Of a stretch of 64,000 nucleotides of DNA, positions 54,882 to 62,658 are shown one piece after another. The notes under the pieces are model-generated. The model was not told the DNA's origin. It did no database searches and saw only the letters and a program-made list of their open reading frames with translations. This DNA comes from Candidatus Saccharimonadota bacterium (GTDB lineage Bacteria > Patescibacteriota > Saccharimonadia > Saccharimonadales > Saccharimonadaceae), in the NCBI GenBank assembly GCA_017536895.1, contig JAFWCN010000017.1, positions 23,270-87,269 on the forward strand. Reading direction: 5' to 3'. Position 1 is the first letter of the stretch. Every line of letters starts with the position of its first letter. Position numbers and translations under genes: made by a program.

Positions 54882-54949
54882 ACCTTCGAGACTGTTGCCA
54901 GCCCACACGATTTCGAGTCGTGCGCCTTCAACCACTCGGCCACGCTTCC
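54860..54949 (-). tRNA. tRNA-Ser(CGA)
   Basis: Acceptor GGAAGCG / CGCTTCC, anticodon stem CACGA / TCGTG with loop CTCGAAA, long variable arm, T-arm AAGG TTCGAAT CCTT, discriminator G, encoded CCA. Confidence 0.94.
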
Positions 54950-55004
54950 ACAGTTATTTTACCATATTTTCACGATTATTACTACACAGACACGAAAAAT
55001 ATGT

Positions 55005-55087
55005 TATAATATAAATGTCACCTCTACGGGTGATGCTCATTTAATTTCTAGGTGGATGTCGCGATAATAATCAAAGCATCCACATTT
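55005..55087 (+). promoter_or_regulatory. Promoter and structured 5' leader of tRNA-Arg
   Basis: TGTTATAAT (TATAAT 55005-55010). The leader of about 70 nt carries two hairpins: TCACC / GGGTGA (55018-55033) and GTGGATG / CATCCAC (55052-55058 with 55077-55083), ending 4 nt before the tRNA. Such a long structured pre-tRNA leader is unusual. Confidence 0.55.
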
Positions 55088-55164
55088 GCGCCCGTAGCTC
55101 AGCTGGATAGAGCGTTTGCTTGCGGAGCAAAAGGTCGTAGGTTCAAATCCTGTCGGGCGTACCA
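55088..55164 (+). tRNA. tRNA-Arg(GCG)
   Basis: Acceptor GCGCCCG / CGGGCGT, D-arm GCTC...GAGC, anticodon stem TTTGC / GCAAA with loop TTGCGGA (anticodon GCG, G37), T-loop TTCAAAT, encoded CCA. Most bacteria use ACG (inosine) for this box. Confidence 0.93.
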
Positions 55165-55174
55165 AAATAAAAAT

Positions 55175-55198
55175 AAGACCCTTGCGGTCTTAATTTTT
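55175..55198 (+). terminator. Terminator after tRNA-Arg
   Basis: AAGACC (55175-55180), CTTGC, GGTCTT (55186-55191), then AATTTTT. Confidence 0.85.
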
Positions 55199-55217
55199 AT
55201 GCTATAATTAAATCATT

Positions 55218-55724
55218 ATGTGGGAATTAATATCAAATATCAGTTTAGTATTAGCAATTTTAACCTTCGGTGCATTCGGTGCACTCGGATTGTACCAGTG
55301 GATCAAACGCAAGGATTTCGCCAAAATCGATTATGAGATTGTCTGGATGCTCGTCCCGACCGTCCTCATGGCCGCGACTTATCTTATTTTTGACCATCTC
55401 ATTATATTATCTACTCGCCCGAACGGTTCCGGTGAACCATCCTTCCCTTCCACTCATGTCATGGTGGTCGCTACTATTTTCTTCGTTACTACTATTATTT
55501 TGCCTCACTACATCAAGAACCGAACCACTCGTATCGTCCTCGAAGTTCTGATGGTCATCGCTATCTCTCTCACCTGCACCGGTCGCATTCTTTCCGACAT
55601 GCATTCGCTAGGTGACGTCATTGGTGGGCTTGTATTCGCTTTCATCTTTAGCGAAATTTACTACCAAATCATCAAAAGGAGCAAGAAAAATGCCAAGCGT
55701 CTTCACAAAAATAATAAACAGTGA
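55218..55724 (+). CDS. PAP2-superfamily membrane phosphatase
   Basis: 168 aa, four to five transmembrane helices. GEPSFPSTHVMVV (C2 motif, PSTH for PSGH) and GRILSDMHSLGDVIGG (C3 motif with catalytic His and Asp). The family includes undecaprenyl-pyrophosphate phosphatases (BcrC type), which would recycle the lipid carrier for peptidoglycan and the glycan made in this window. TATAAT (55203-55208) lies 9 nt before ATG. Overlaps the HIT gene by 35 nt. Confidence 0.87.
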   Translation: MWELISNISLVLAILTFGAFGALGLYQWIKRKDFAKIDYEIVWMLVPTVLMAATYLIFDHLIILSTRPNGSGEPSFPSTHVMVVATIFFVTTIILPHYIKNRTTRIVLEVLMVIAISLTCTGRILSDMHSLGDVIGGLVFAFIFSEIYYQIIKRSKKNAKRLHKNNKQ

Positions 55725-56076
55725 AATCCCCTGTTACAAAATCTACGAGGATGACAAAACCTTCGCCTTCCTCGATATCAATCCCGAGACCAAAGGCCAC
55801 ACTCTCGTAGTCCCCAAGAACGAAGTAGATAAAATCTACGAACTCCCTGACGAGGATTACAATGCCCTGATGGCTACTGTCAAGAAACTATCCAAAAACA
55901 TGGAAGAAAAACTCGGCAAACGCACACTCTGGAAAGTTATCGGCACCGATGTCCCGCACGCTCATGTTCATCTCCTTCCATTCGACGAGAATTGGGAACA
56001 CGGTAAAACTCTCACCCTCACCCCGGAAGAATTCGAACAAATCCGCACTAAACTCGCAATTAATAACCAACAATAA
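55690..56076 (+). CDS. HIT-family nucleotide hydrolase/transferase
   Basis: 128 aa from ATG 55690 (AAAGGAG 8-14 nt upstream, inside the PAP2 gene). N-terminal FTKIINSEIPCYKIYEDDKTFAFLDI, TKGHTLVVPKNEVD and the catalytic triad HAHVHLLPF typical of HINT proteins. Likely removes AMP or phosphoramidate groups from nucleotides; cytoplasmic. Confidence 0.9.
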   Translation: MPSVFTKIINSEIPCYKIYEDDKTFAFLDINPETKGHTLVVPKNEVDKIYELPDEDYNALMATVKKLSKNMEEKLGKRTLWKVIGTDVPHAHVHLLPFDENWEHGKTLTLTPEEFEQIRTKLAINNQQ

Positions 56077-56085
56077 GGAGAGATT

Positions 56086-56427
56086 ATGACCGAAACACTA
56101 AAAAATAATAGCGAGAATGGAAAAACCGGTAGCGACCACGATCAATTATCAGATATGGCGGGTCAATTTAATAAAGCTCAAGCCGAACAAGAAAAAGCCA
56201 AACAAAAAGAAGAACTAGCAAAAAAACAGACCGAAGAAAAACCATTCAATCCCGATAGTATAAGTCCTCGTGAAGCTGTCGGTGCTCTATACCGAACTCA
56301 ACGCGACCCCAAAGACATCAAACCAGTAGAAACTTGGGAAGATTTTGATAAGAAGTTATGGCCGAATCCAGTCGTCCGTAAATACAAAAACATCAAGTAT
56401 CAATTATCAAAACGCAAAAAACAGTAA
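56086..56427 (+). CDS. Hypothetical charged protein
   Basis: 113 aa. Polar, Lys/Glu-rich; a predicted helix with a run of alternating Ala, Glu and Lys (about 26-48), then SISPREAVGALYRTQRDPKDIKPVETWEDFDKKLWPNPVVRKYKNIKY. No signal or membrane segment. RBS AAGGAGAG. It has some similarity in style to the unknown gene at 56672. Unrecognised. Confidence 0.65.
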   Translation: MTETLKNNSENGKTGSDHDQLSDMAGQFNKAQAEQEKAKQKEELAKKQTEEKPFNPDSISPREAVGALYRTQRDPKDIKPVETWEDFDKKLWPNPVVRKYKNIKYQLSKRKKQ

Positions 56428-56671
56428 TAGATATTATTAGTCGGGTTCAAAAGAGGAAACGTGGAAACTTTAAACAACAGTCCAGAATTAATTACAGAAA
56501 ACATCCAAAGATTATAATATTTTTCGTTACGCCTTTCTTTTTACTATACATCGATAAACTAATCCAAAAAGCTAGACTTTTTAAATTAAAACTATGCTAT
56601 AATTAAACTACTAAACCATTACTATTCATTTTCCTTATAGAGAATGGAATGCAGCAGGAGGATATAAGCAA
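56428..56671 (+). promoter_or_regulatory. Intergenic region with promoter for the gene at 56672
   Basis: 244 nt without a gene. TGCTATAAT (TATAAT 56597-56602) gives a leader of about 60 nt with a possible stem ATTCATTTTC / GAGAATGGAAT and a ribosome site AGGAGG 9 nt before ATG. Nothing else supported. Confidence 0.5.
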
Positions 56672-57451
56672 ATGAACAACCCAAATTCACTAAATCAAAA
56701 TCCCGAAAATAGCTCAGCCGAAACCGGCTGGGAGAGTGTCGCCGCTGAAGCTGATAAAAAAGATTGGGGCGCTCAGGCCGCTGAAAGTGAGCGTCAACAA
56801 CCAGAAAACTCCCAAGAAGAACGACTAGGTAAATTAGCGGCCCTCCGCCAGCAAATGAAAAATTTGGCCCAACCCGCTGCCAAAGAAGCCCAAGAAAAAA
56901 CCAAGGAGCCCGAGCTTACCGTTGAACAAAAAGTTGCAAAAAAAGAAGAAGCCTATCGGGAACGCATTGAGAAATTTGCCGAAGGCATCAGCCAGGATGC
57001 ATTGGGCAGGATTTGCATTAAAGAAATAGTCCATATTCAAAAACTTGAACGTCGGTTAGATAAATATGCCGAAAGCAAAGACCACTCGTTTATGGAAAGA
57101 CGCCAGCACGACAAAGAAATCCAGGAGCTGAAACGCTATGGGTATAAATCAGGTGGGCACAATGAAGATTCTAACCGATTCAAAGAGCTCAAGAAACTTA
57201 GTAAAGATTACGGAGTCTCTCCGCAAGAACGTGTTGAATACGGCGAACGACGCGCCAGGGATTTCAAGACTATAGACATTTATCTGAATAGCGAAAATGG
57301 CCGCAAAATCAAAAAAGACCTCAGAGAAAAAGGGTATAAAACCATTCCCGAAAAATGGAACGATGACAATCTGACTACTCACGAAATGCATGAAATGGCT
57401 GATTACGTCAAATTCCGAGGCAGAGTCCACGCAGGCCTCTATGACAAATAA
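56672..57451 (+). CDS. Hypothetical coiled-coil protein
   Basis: 259 aa, highly charged, predicted long helices (about 60-115 and 120-160). Ser/Glu/Gln-rich start (NPENSSAETGWESVAAEA). No membrane segments, cysteines or known motifs. Strong RBS AGGAGG. Ends in a clear terminator. Function unknown. Confidence 0.68.
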   Translation: MNNPNSLNQNPENSSAETGWESVAAEADKKDWGAQAAESERQQPENSQEERLGKLAALRQQMKNLAQPAAKEAQEKTKEPELTVEQKVAKKEEAYRERIEKFAEGISQDALGRICIKEIVHIQKLERRLDKYAESKDHSFMERRQHDKEIQELKRYGYKSGGHNEDSNRFKELKKLSKDYGVSPQERVEYGERRARDFKTIDIYLNSENGRKIKKDLREKGYKTIPEKWNDDNLTTHEMHEMADYVKFRGRVHAGLYDK

Positions 57452-57456
57452 AAAAA

Positions 57457-57483
57457 ATAGCCCCTTCACGGGGCTATTTCTTA
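57457..57483 (+). terminator. Terminator
   Basis: AATAGCCCC, 5-nt loop, GGGGCTATT, then TCTT. Follows the gene at 56672 and faces the end of valS. Confidence 0.8.
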
Positions 57484-57542
57484 ATCTTGACATTTTTAAT
57501 GCTTCCTACTTAAAAAGCCTCATTTTTTCACTATCTACCCCA

Positions 57543-60434
57543 TTAAATTATCTCCAGTTGCTGTTTTAGTCTTGCAATTAACGCTTCCTTTTCAGCAATT
57601 GCATCCTGAGTTTCTTTCACCAAATGCTCCGGCGCTTTTTCTACATAATTCGGATTCATCATCCGCATATTGAGCGCATCTAACTCCCTTCCAACAGCCA
57701 TAATTCTCTCGGTTAAAGCATCCTTATATTCAGACACCACCTTCTCCGGTATATCGAGATACAATTCATGATTAGCCAGCGCCAACCTCAACCCACGTGG
57801 CGCTCCATTGAGAGAATTGATTTCTGGCACCTTCGTGAGAATCTTAATCAAGAACTCATTATCTTGCACCAAGCTGTCATTATCATATAACAGCCCGTAT
57901 TTTTTCGCATTATTAGTGCCTGGCAGGGCCTGTAAGGTGCCTCTGACTTCAGACACGACAACCATAAGCTTTTCAAACTCCTCGGCCGAAATCGGGTCAT
58001 AATCAAGTCTAGCGGGCCATTTAGCGGTAGCGATAAATCCTTCAGTCCACGGCAAATTTTGCCAAATCGCTTCCGTCACAAATGGCGCAAACGGATGCAT
58101 CGCAATTAGAAGTGTCTTCAAGGTCTCCTTCAAGAGCTCAATATTCTTGAATAGTTTCTGGCTCTCAAGGAACCAATCCGCGTATTTATCCCAAATTGTC
58201 GAATATAAAATCTCCACTGCCTCAGCAAACCGATATTCAGTCATATCCTTCTCAACCGCCTCAAGACACTCATTAATCTCCCGACATATCCAGTCTTCAC
58301 CCATATTATTAGTAGAATATGAAGGTGATTCGGATGTTTCCGAAGAGTATAAGCGTAGTGCAGCCGGAGAGTCGTCAGACTCCCCGCGCGAAACGCTCGA
58401 GGAAACTTCCGAATCACCTTCACTCTCAACTATTGCTTGCACGAACCTGGATATATTCCAGAGCTTATTGCAAAGATTACGTCCAGCGATCACCGAGTTT
58501 TCCGAAAAAGCTTGGTTCATCCCCGCTGAGCGACCCCTTAGAATCCCTAGCCGGAAAGCGTCAGAGCCATAGCGAGCAACCAAATCCATCGGGTTAATCA
58601 CATTACCCTTTGATTTACTCATCTTCTGCCCATGCTCATCTAGCACTAAACCATGTAGATAAACTTCCTTAAACGGCACTTCCCCTGTCACGTACAGACC
58701 AACCATAATCATCCGTGCCACCCAAGCAAACAGAATATCCGCCCCTGTTTCCATCACATTCAACGGATAATAAGGATTGAAGTTCTCCTCGGTCCAGTTC
58801 GTACACACAATCGGCCAATGAGCAGAAGAAAACCAAGTATCAAAGGTGTCATCATCGCGCACATATCTCACGCCACCCTTTTCAATCTCGGTTAGATTTG
58901 TTCTTCGATCAAAAATCCAATCTGGCTCATCCGTCGCCGCTTCATCAATCTTCCTAAACATCGGAATTGCAATTCCCCAAGGAATTTGCCGTGATATATT
59001 CCAGTCTCTTAGTCCCCGCAAATAATTAATCAGGACCTTCCCCTTGTTCTCTGGATAAAACTTTATTTCACCCTTCTCAAGGTGCGACATTGCTGTGGTC
59101 GCCAGTTTCTCAACATCCACAAACCACTGCTCCTTTAGCATCGGCTCAAGTACTGTACCACACTTATAGCAATGTGCCACTGAATGCTCGATTCTCTTTT
59201 CGCCAAGAAGTAGTCCTTGTTCCTTCAAATCTTTCAAAACTTTCTTTCGGCATTCAGTTGCAGTCAAACCCTCATATTCCTCGGGCACGTTAATCATTTT
59301 TCCATCTTCCGAAATCACTTGCACACGCGGTAATGAATGCCTCTCGCCTACTTCAAAATCATCAAAATCATGTGCCGGTGTAATCTTCACCGCCCCTGTG
59401 CCATATTCCGGATCCGCATGTTCGTCAGTAATTACTGGGATCAACTTATCTGTAAGAGGTAGCTTCACGAACTTCCCCACTAAATCCTTATATCGTTCAT
59501 CTTCCGGATTCACCGCCACTGCCACATCCCCAAAAAGCGTCTCTGGCCGGGTAGTAGACACAATGATTGACGAATCAGGAATCAGAGGATTCGAGACCGT
59601 CCGCGACCGAAGGGGAGCGGATTGAGCGACTGAGCCCCGTAACGACGGGCGCGAAGGAGCGAGTCGAGAATCCTCTGATTCTGATTCGTCCACAATCTCG
59701 TAAGCAATATCCCACAGAGTCCCTTTTTCGTCCTTGTGTTCTACCTCAATATCCGCAAAGGCCGTCTGATGCTTCGGGCAAAAATTCACTAGTTTCTCAC
59801 CTCTGTAAATCATCCCATCATTCCACATTTTCTCAAAGGTGGTATACACTCTATCAACTACGTTTTCATCAAGGGTAAATGTCAAATCATCCCAGTCGCA
59901 AGACGCACCAAGAGCGCGCAGCTGTAGCTCCATGTTTCCCCTCTGCTCAGCCACAAAATCCCATACTCTCGCATAAAGTTCATCTCGCGAAAACTCAAAC
60001 CTCGTATGCCCCTGTTTTTCCAAAAATCGTTCATACACCACCCAAGTCTCAAACCCAGCATGATCCGCCCCTGGAATATACCAGGACGACAGTCCGCGAA
60101 GTCGATAATACCGCGTCAACGAATCCTCAAGTGCGACGGTAAGCCCATGTCCTATATGCAGATTCCCATTCGCATTAGGTGGCGGCATGACGATTGAATA
60201 GGCATGACGACCTGGAAGACCCTCTTTCGAGGACCGTAAGCTTGGGCGAGCGCCCTTGAGCGTGTCCGAGGAAGACGGGTCTTCAGGTCGTTCCTCCTCT
60301 CTATCATCCTTGCCATTCCCATCATTGTCAATGGGATATGTCGGTATGGTCGGCTCGAAAATACCATCAGCCTCCCACGCCGCATAAATATCTGATTCAT
60401 AAGCCCCCGGTTCGTAACTTTTCGCAAATGTCAT
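57543..60434 (-). CDS. valS: Valyl-tRNA synthetase with three palindromic inserts
   Basis: 963 aa. PPPNANGNLHIGHGLT (HIGH), editing domain with STTRPETLFGDVAVAV, TGAVKITPAHDFDDF, KMSKS as GQKMSKSKGNV, and a C-terminal coiled arm (EKEALIARLKQQLEII). Charges tRNA-Val; essential. Three in-frame inserts at about residues 48-77 (before HIGH), 249-289 (start of editing domain) and 671-705 (before the anticodon domain) come from palindromic elements and have no counterpart in ordinary ValRS. TATAAT (60441-60446) is 6 nt before ATG: leaderless. Confidence 0.95.
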   Translation of the reverse strand: MTFAKSYEPGAYESDIYAAWEADGIFEPTIPTYPIDNDGNGKDDREEERPEDPSSSDTLKGARPSLRSSKEGLPGRHAYSIVMPPPNANGNLHIGHGLTVALEDSLTRYYRLRGLSSWYIPGADHAGFETWVVYERFLEKQGHTRFEFSRDELYARVWDFVAEQRGNMELQLRALGASCDWDDLTFTLDENVVDRVYTTFEKMWNDGMIYRGEKLVNFCPKHQTAFADIEVEHKDEKGTLWDIAYEIVDESESEDSRLAPSRPSLRGSVAQSAPLRSRTVSNPLIPDSSIIVSTTRPETLFGDVAVAVNPEDERYKDLVGKFVKLPLTDKLIPVITDEHADPEYGTGAVKITPAHDFDDFEVGERHSLPRVQVISEDGKMINVPEEYEGLTATECRKKVLKDLKEQGLLLGEKRIEHSVAHCYKCGTVLEPMLKEQWFVDVEKLATTAMSHLEKGEIKFYPENKGKVLINYLRGLRDWNISRQIPWGIAIPMFRKIDEAATDEPDWIFDRRTNLTEIEKGGVRYVRDDDTFDTWFSSAHWPIVCTNWTEENFNPYYPLNVMETGADILFAWVARMIMVGLYVTGEVPFKEVYLHGLVLDEHGQKMSKSKGNVINPMDLVARYGSDAFRLGILRGRSAGMNQAFSENSVIAGRNLCNKLWNISRFVQAIVESEGDSEVSSSVSRGESDDSPAALRLYSSETSESPSYSTNNMGEDWICREINECLEAVEKDMTEYRFAEAVEILYSTIWDKYADWFLESQKLFKNIELLKETLKTLLIAMHPFAPFVTEAIWQNLPWTEGFIATAKWPARLDYDPISAEEFEKLMVVVSEVRGTLQALPGTNNAKKYGLLYDNDSLVQDNEFLIKILTKVPEINSLNGAPRGLRLALANHELYLDIPEKVVSEYKDALTERIMAVGRELDALNMRMMNPNYVEKAPEHLVKETQDAIAEKEALIARLKQQLEII
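58320..58422 (-). repeat. Palindromic element PE-5 within valS
   Basis: Arms 58320-58341 and 58401-58422 pair at 21 of 22 positions. Core has GGAGAGTC-GTCA-GACT-CC and AGCGT / ACGCT stems. Most diverged core of the five. Confidence 0.8.
59569..59690 (-). repeat. Palindromic element PE-3 within valS
   Basis: Arms 59569-59592 and 59668-59690 are 23 bp perfect with one bulged G in the left arm. Core holds GAGCCCCGT, GACGGGCGCGA and GAGCGA, shared on the plus strand with PE-1 and PE-2, so it lies in reverse relative to valS. Confidence 0.87.
60207..60291 (-). repeat. Palindromic element PE-4 within valS
   Basis: Arms ACGACCTGgAAGACCC (60207-60222) and GGGTCTTCAGGTCGT (60277-60291): 15 bp plus a bulged G. 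Core has GGGC-GAGC-GCCC and GGAC / GTCC. Confidence 0.82.
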
Positions 60435-60556
60435 GACTTAATTATATCACATCAAAATATCGATTAACCCCATTTAATTAATTGACAAATACACTAAAAT
60501 ATGCTAATATATTCAAAGAAGTTATAACTTATTTACTTTTTCGAAAGAGGTGCACC

Positions 60557-61144
60557 ATGAAAAAGTACATTTTAACAGATGAGAGGAGGGTCATCAACGC
60601 TCGTTTTGGCGGAGAGATTACGTTGCGCAAAATTGTGGCAATTAAAGATTTTAACGTCAATACTCTGCAAAGCTGCAAGGTATTCGTAGGAGATACGGTC
60701 CATACAGAAAAAAAGATTGTATCGAGTAGAATAAGAGCAGGTGACTCTGGCGGCTGGATTGAGTCAGAATCCAATCTTTCCCAAGAGGGAGACGCCTGGA
60801 TAGGTAAAGGCGCAGTAGTCTTTGGCGAAGTAGTAGTCAAAGATAACGCTTGGGTTGGCGGCGAGAAAACTGCAGTGGCCGGTAAAGTATTAGTTGGAGG
60901 TGAAAGTAAAATATTCAGTGATGATCGGGACAAAGATGAAACTCATCGCACCGACGTATATGGGAATATTATTATCACCGGATTATCGAAGGTCACATCT
61001 ACACTAATGGGTGAAGGCGTAGTAAAAAACCAGCTGATTAACCGACCAACAGAAGTAAAGTTGAAACCTACCTCTCAAAAAACCAAAGTAAAGTTTGAGT
61101 GCAGCGTGGGAGATAAAAAAATCGCACGCGAATACGTACTCTAA
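60557..61144 (+). CDS. Protein with left-handed beta-helix/hexapeptide-like repeats
   Basis: 195 aa from ATG 60557 (AGAGGT 5 nt upstream). The middle (about 55-120: GGWIESESNLSQEGDAWIGKGAVVFGEVVVKDNAWVGG) shows the I/V/A-G-x4 periodicity of bacterial hexapeptide or bactofilin-like solenoids. No membrane segment or transferase active site is evident. The C-terminus is basic. Role unknown. Followed by a terminator. Confidence 0.72.
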   Translation: MKKYILTDERRVINARFGGEITLRKIVAIKDFNVNTLQSCKVFVGDTVHTEKKIVSSRIRAGDSGGWIESESNLSQEGDAWIGKGAVVFGEVVVKDNAWVGGEKTAVAGKVLVGGESKIFSDDRDKDETHRTDVYGNIIITGLSKVTSTLMGEGVVKNQLINRPTEVKLKPTSQKTKVKFECSVGDKKIAREYVL

Positions 61145-61149
61145 ACTCC

Positions 61150-61176
61150 CCCGCCCCATTAAGGGGCGGTTTTTCA
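61150..61176 (+). terminator. Terminator
   Basis: CCGCCCC (61151-61157), loop, GGGGCGG (61163-61169), TTTTT. Confidence 0.85.
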
Positions 61177-61377
61177 TTTGATGTATTTATCTAAATTGAA
61201 CAATGGCTTCTTTCCCTCATCGATAATTCCCTGTGCCTTATCAACTAACTTTTTGATACCAATCTCAGTAGATGCCGAACCCACATGTACAGTTCGCACA
61301 ACTTTATTTCCCTGTTTATAACAAACTTGCACTCCAGTCGCCCCCGAAGTCGTCTTAAATTTCCTAATATAAGCCAT
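61174..61377 (-). pseudogene. N-terminal fragment like IS1634/IS4-type transposases
   Basis: 67 aa: MAYIRKFKTTSGATGVQVCY, KVVRTVHVGSAST then a short helix. This wording matches the first 65-70 residues of a group of IS4/IS1634-like transposases (MAYIRKVKT.SGATAVQ, HIGSAH). The catalytic DDE domain is absent. Either a decayed insertion sequence or a domesticated small protein; no inverted repeats were found next to it. Confidence 0.6.
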
Positions 61378-61503
61378 ATCTTAATTGTATCACTGGAGCC
61401 GTAAATTTTCCACCGCAATTCCCCCAATCTTTTCCACAAAAAGCACAAGCAAAAACAGGAAAAACAGAGAGTGCCTAGCAACCGCGACGCCTAGCAACCG
61501 CAC

Positions 61504-61532
61504 TTGACAACAAAAAAAGCTTGCGCTAAAAT
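61504..61532 (+). promoter_or_regulatory. Strong consensus promoter in the gene-free region
   Basis: TTGACA (perfect -35, 61504-61509), 17-nt spacer, TAAAAT (61527-61532). Confidence 0.82.
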
Positions 61533-61537
61533 AAAAC

Positions 61538-61640
61538 CAACAACTACCGCCGCCAGGCGTAGTTGGGAGTAGTTTTAGCAACCGCGTACGTTGAGGAAAT
61601 CGTTGAATTTAATTGCTAAAACAGAGAGAAAGGATCAATA
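61538..61640 (+). ncRNA. Candidate small structured RNA
   Basis: Starts about 6-8 nt after TAAAAT. Hairpin 1: CAACTAC-CGCC, loop GCCA, GGCG-TAGTTG (one bulged C). Hairpin 2: GTTTTAGCAA (61572-61581) with TTGCTAAAAC (61613-61622), a 10-bp perfect stem whose loop has two CGTTGA copies. No open frame of note and no clear terminator. Could be a leader of the femAB genes or a free RNA. Confidence 0.45.
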
Positions 61641-61745
61641 AACCGACAAATAACCCTCTAGCCGGTAAATTTTGCATAAGCATGAAATATAATGCTTATG
61701 TTGTCAACAAAATTCACGAAAACATATGATATAATTGATTTTGAA

Positions 61746-62657
61746 ATGAAGATTCCAATCACACAGAGCAAAGAATGGCAGAAGCTCCAAGAAAATTTGG
61801 GAGAAATTACTTTTCATAAAAAGGATAATGATTACCAATATCTCACAGTTTTAAAATCCACCCCAGTAGGGAATTATCTTTATTGTCCTTATGGGCCGAT
61901 TGCTGAAGATACTACCGGATTCAAGAAGGCAATCAACTCACTCCAAGAATTAGCCGAGGAGCACTCAGTGACATTTATCCGCATTGAACCTTTTGAAAAA
62001 TCCCAAGCCAAGTATTTGCCAAAGAACGCTAAAAAATCTACAGATTTGAACCCCAAGGAAACCTGGCTGCTTGATTTAACAGGCAACGACGAGGACCTAA
62101 AAGCCAAATTGCCCTCTCGTCTTCTCCGCTATTACAAACAAGCCGTAAATAAGGGAATTACCATCGAAAAAAGCCATAGCCCCGAAGACATCCACTATCT
62201 ATTAGCTCTCCAAAAAGCTCTAGCGAAAGAAAAGGGAATCAACACCTTTTCTGAGAAATACCTAATGACGGAATTAAGACAACCATTCGCCACCCTATAT
62301 CTCCTCAAAAAAGATGACAAAGTAGAAGCCGCAGGCCTAGTTTTTGACGACAAGGACACTCGTTATAATCTCCAAGGTGCCCAAACCGAAGAGGGCAGAA
62401 AACTCCACGCTACCGGTATTCTCACTATCCAGCTCATCCTAGACGCCAAAGAAAAGGGCCTAAAAACCTTTGATTTTTGGGGCATCGCTCCAGAGGGAGC
62501 TCCGAAGAGCCACCCCTGGGCCGGCTTTACCAACTTCAAGAAAACCTTCAAAGGCTACGAATTTGACCACGCCGGCACCTACGACATAGTATTAAAACCG
62601 GTCAAATACAAGCTCTATCAACTAACGCGTAAACTTAACCGACTCATAAGGAAATAA
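61746..62657 (+). CDS. FemAB-family peptidoglycan bridge aminoacyltransferase
   Basis: 303 aa from ATG 61746 (10 nt after TATAAT). The GNAT-like double fold shows YCPYGPIAEDTTGF, RLLRYYKQAVNKGITIE, YLLKKDDKVEAAGLVFDD, LHATGILTIQLILDAKEKGLKTFDFWGIAPEGAPKSHPWAGFTNFKKTFKG: typical of FemX/FemAB. These enzymes use aminoacyl-tRNA to build peptide side bridges of peptidoglycan. Paired with a second copy 1 nt downstream. It shows no palindromic insert, unlike its neighbour. Confidence 0.9.
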   Translation: MKIPITQSKEWQKLQENLGEITFHKKDNDYQYLTVLKSTPVGNYLYCPYGPIAEDTTGFKKAINSLQELAEEHSVTFIRIEPFEKSQAKYLPKNAKKSTDLNPKETWLLDLTGNDEDLKAKLPSRLLRYYKQAVNKGITIEKSHSPEDIHYLLALQKALAKEKGINTFSEKYLMTELRQPFATLYLLKKDDKVEAAGLVFDDKDTRYNLQGAQTEEGRKLHATGILTIQLILDAKEKGLKTFDFWGIAPEGAPKSHPWAGFTNFKKTFKGYEFDHAGTYDIVLKPVKYKLYQLTRKLNRLIRK

Positions 62658-62658
62658 A

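Larger units (their letters stand above)
61378..61745 (+). other. Gene-free region with strong promoter and structured segment
   Basis: 368 nt. Three copies of TAGCAACCGC (61476-61485, 61492-61501, 61577-61586). Promoter TTGACA (61504-61509), 17 nt, TAAAAT (61527-61532). Downstream hairpins listed separately, a CATAAGCAT / ATGCTTATG stem (61681-61706) and TATAAT (61730-61735), 10 nt before the femAB start. Confidence 0.6.

Noticed and set aside
54712..54906. Open frame of 64 codons over tRNA-Ser(CGA) and the leader region
   Set aside because: Overlaps a tRNA and the lyase promoter in another frame; the composition is basic and unstructured.
61538..61640. tmRNA, SRP RNA or tracrRNA
   Set aside because: No tRNA-like ends, no SRP GGAA-loop consensus and no CRISPR array or Cas gene nearby.
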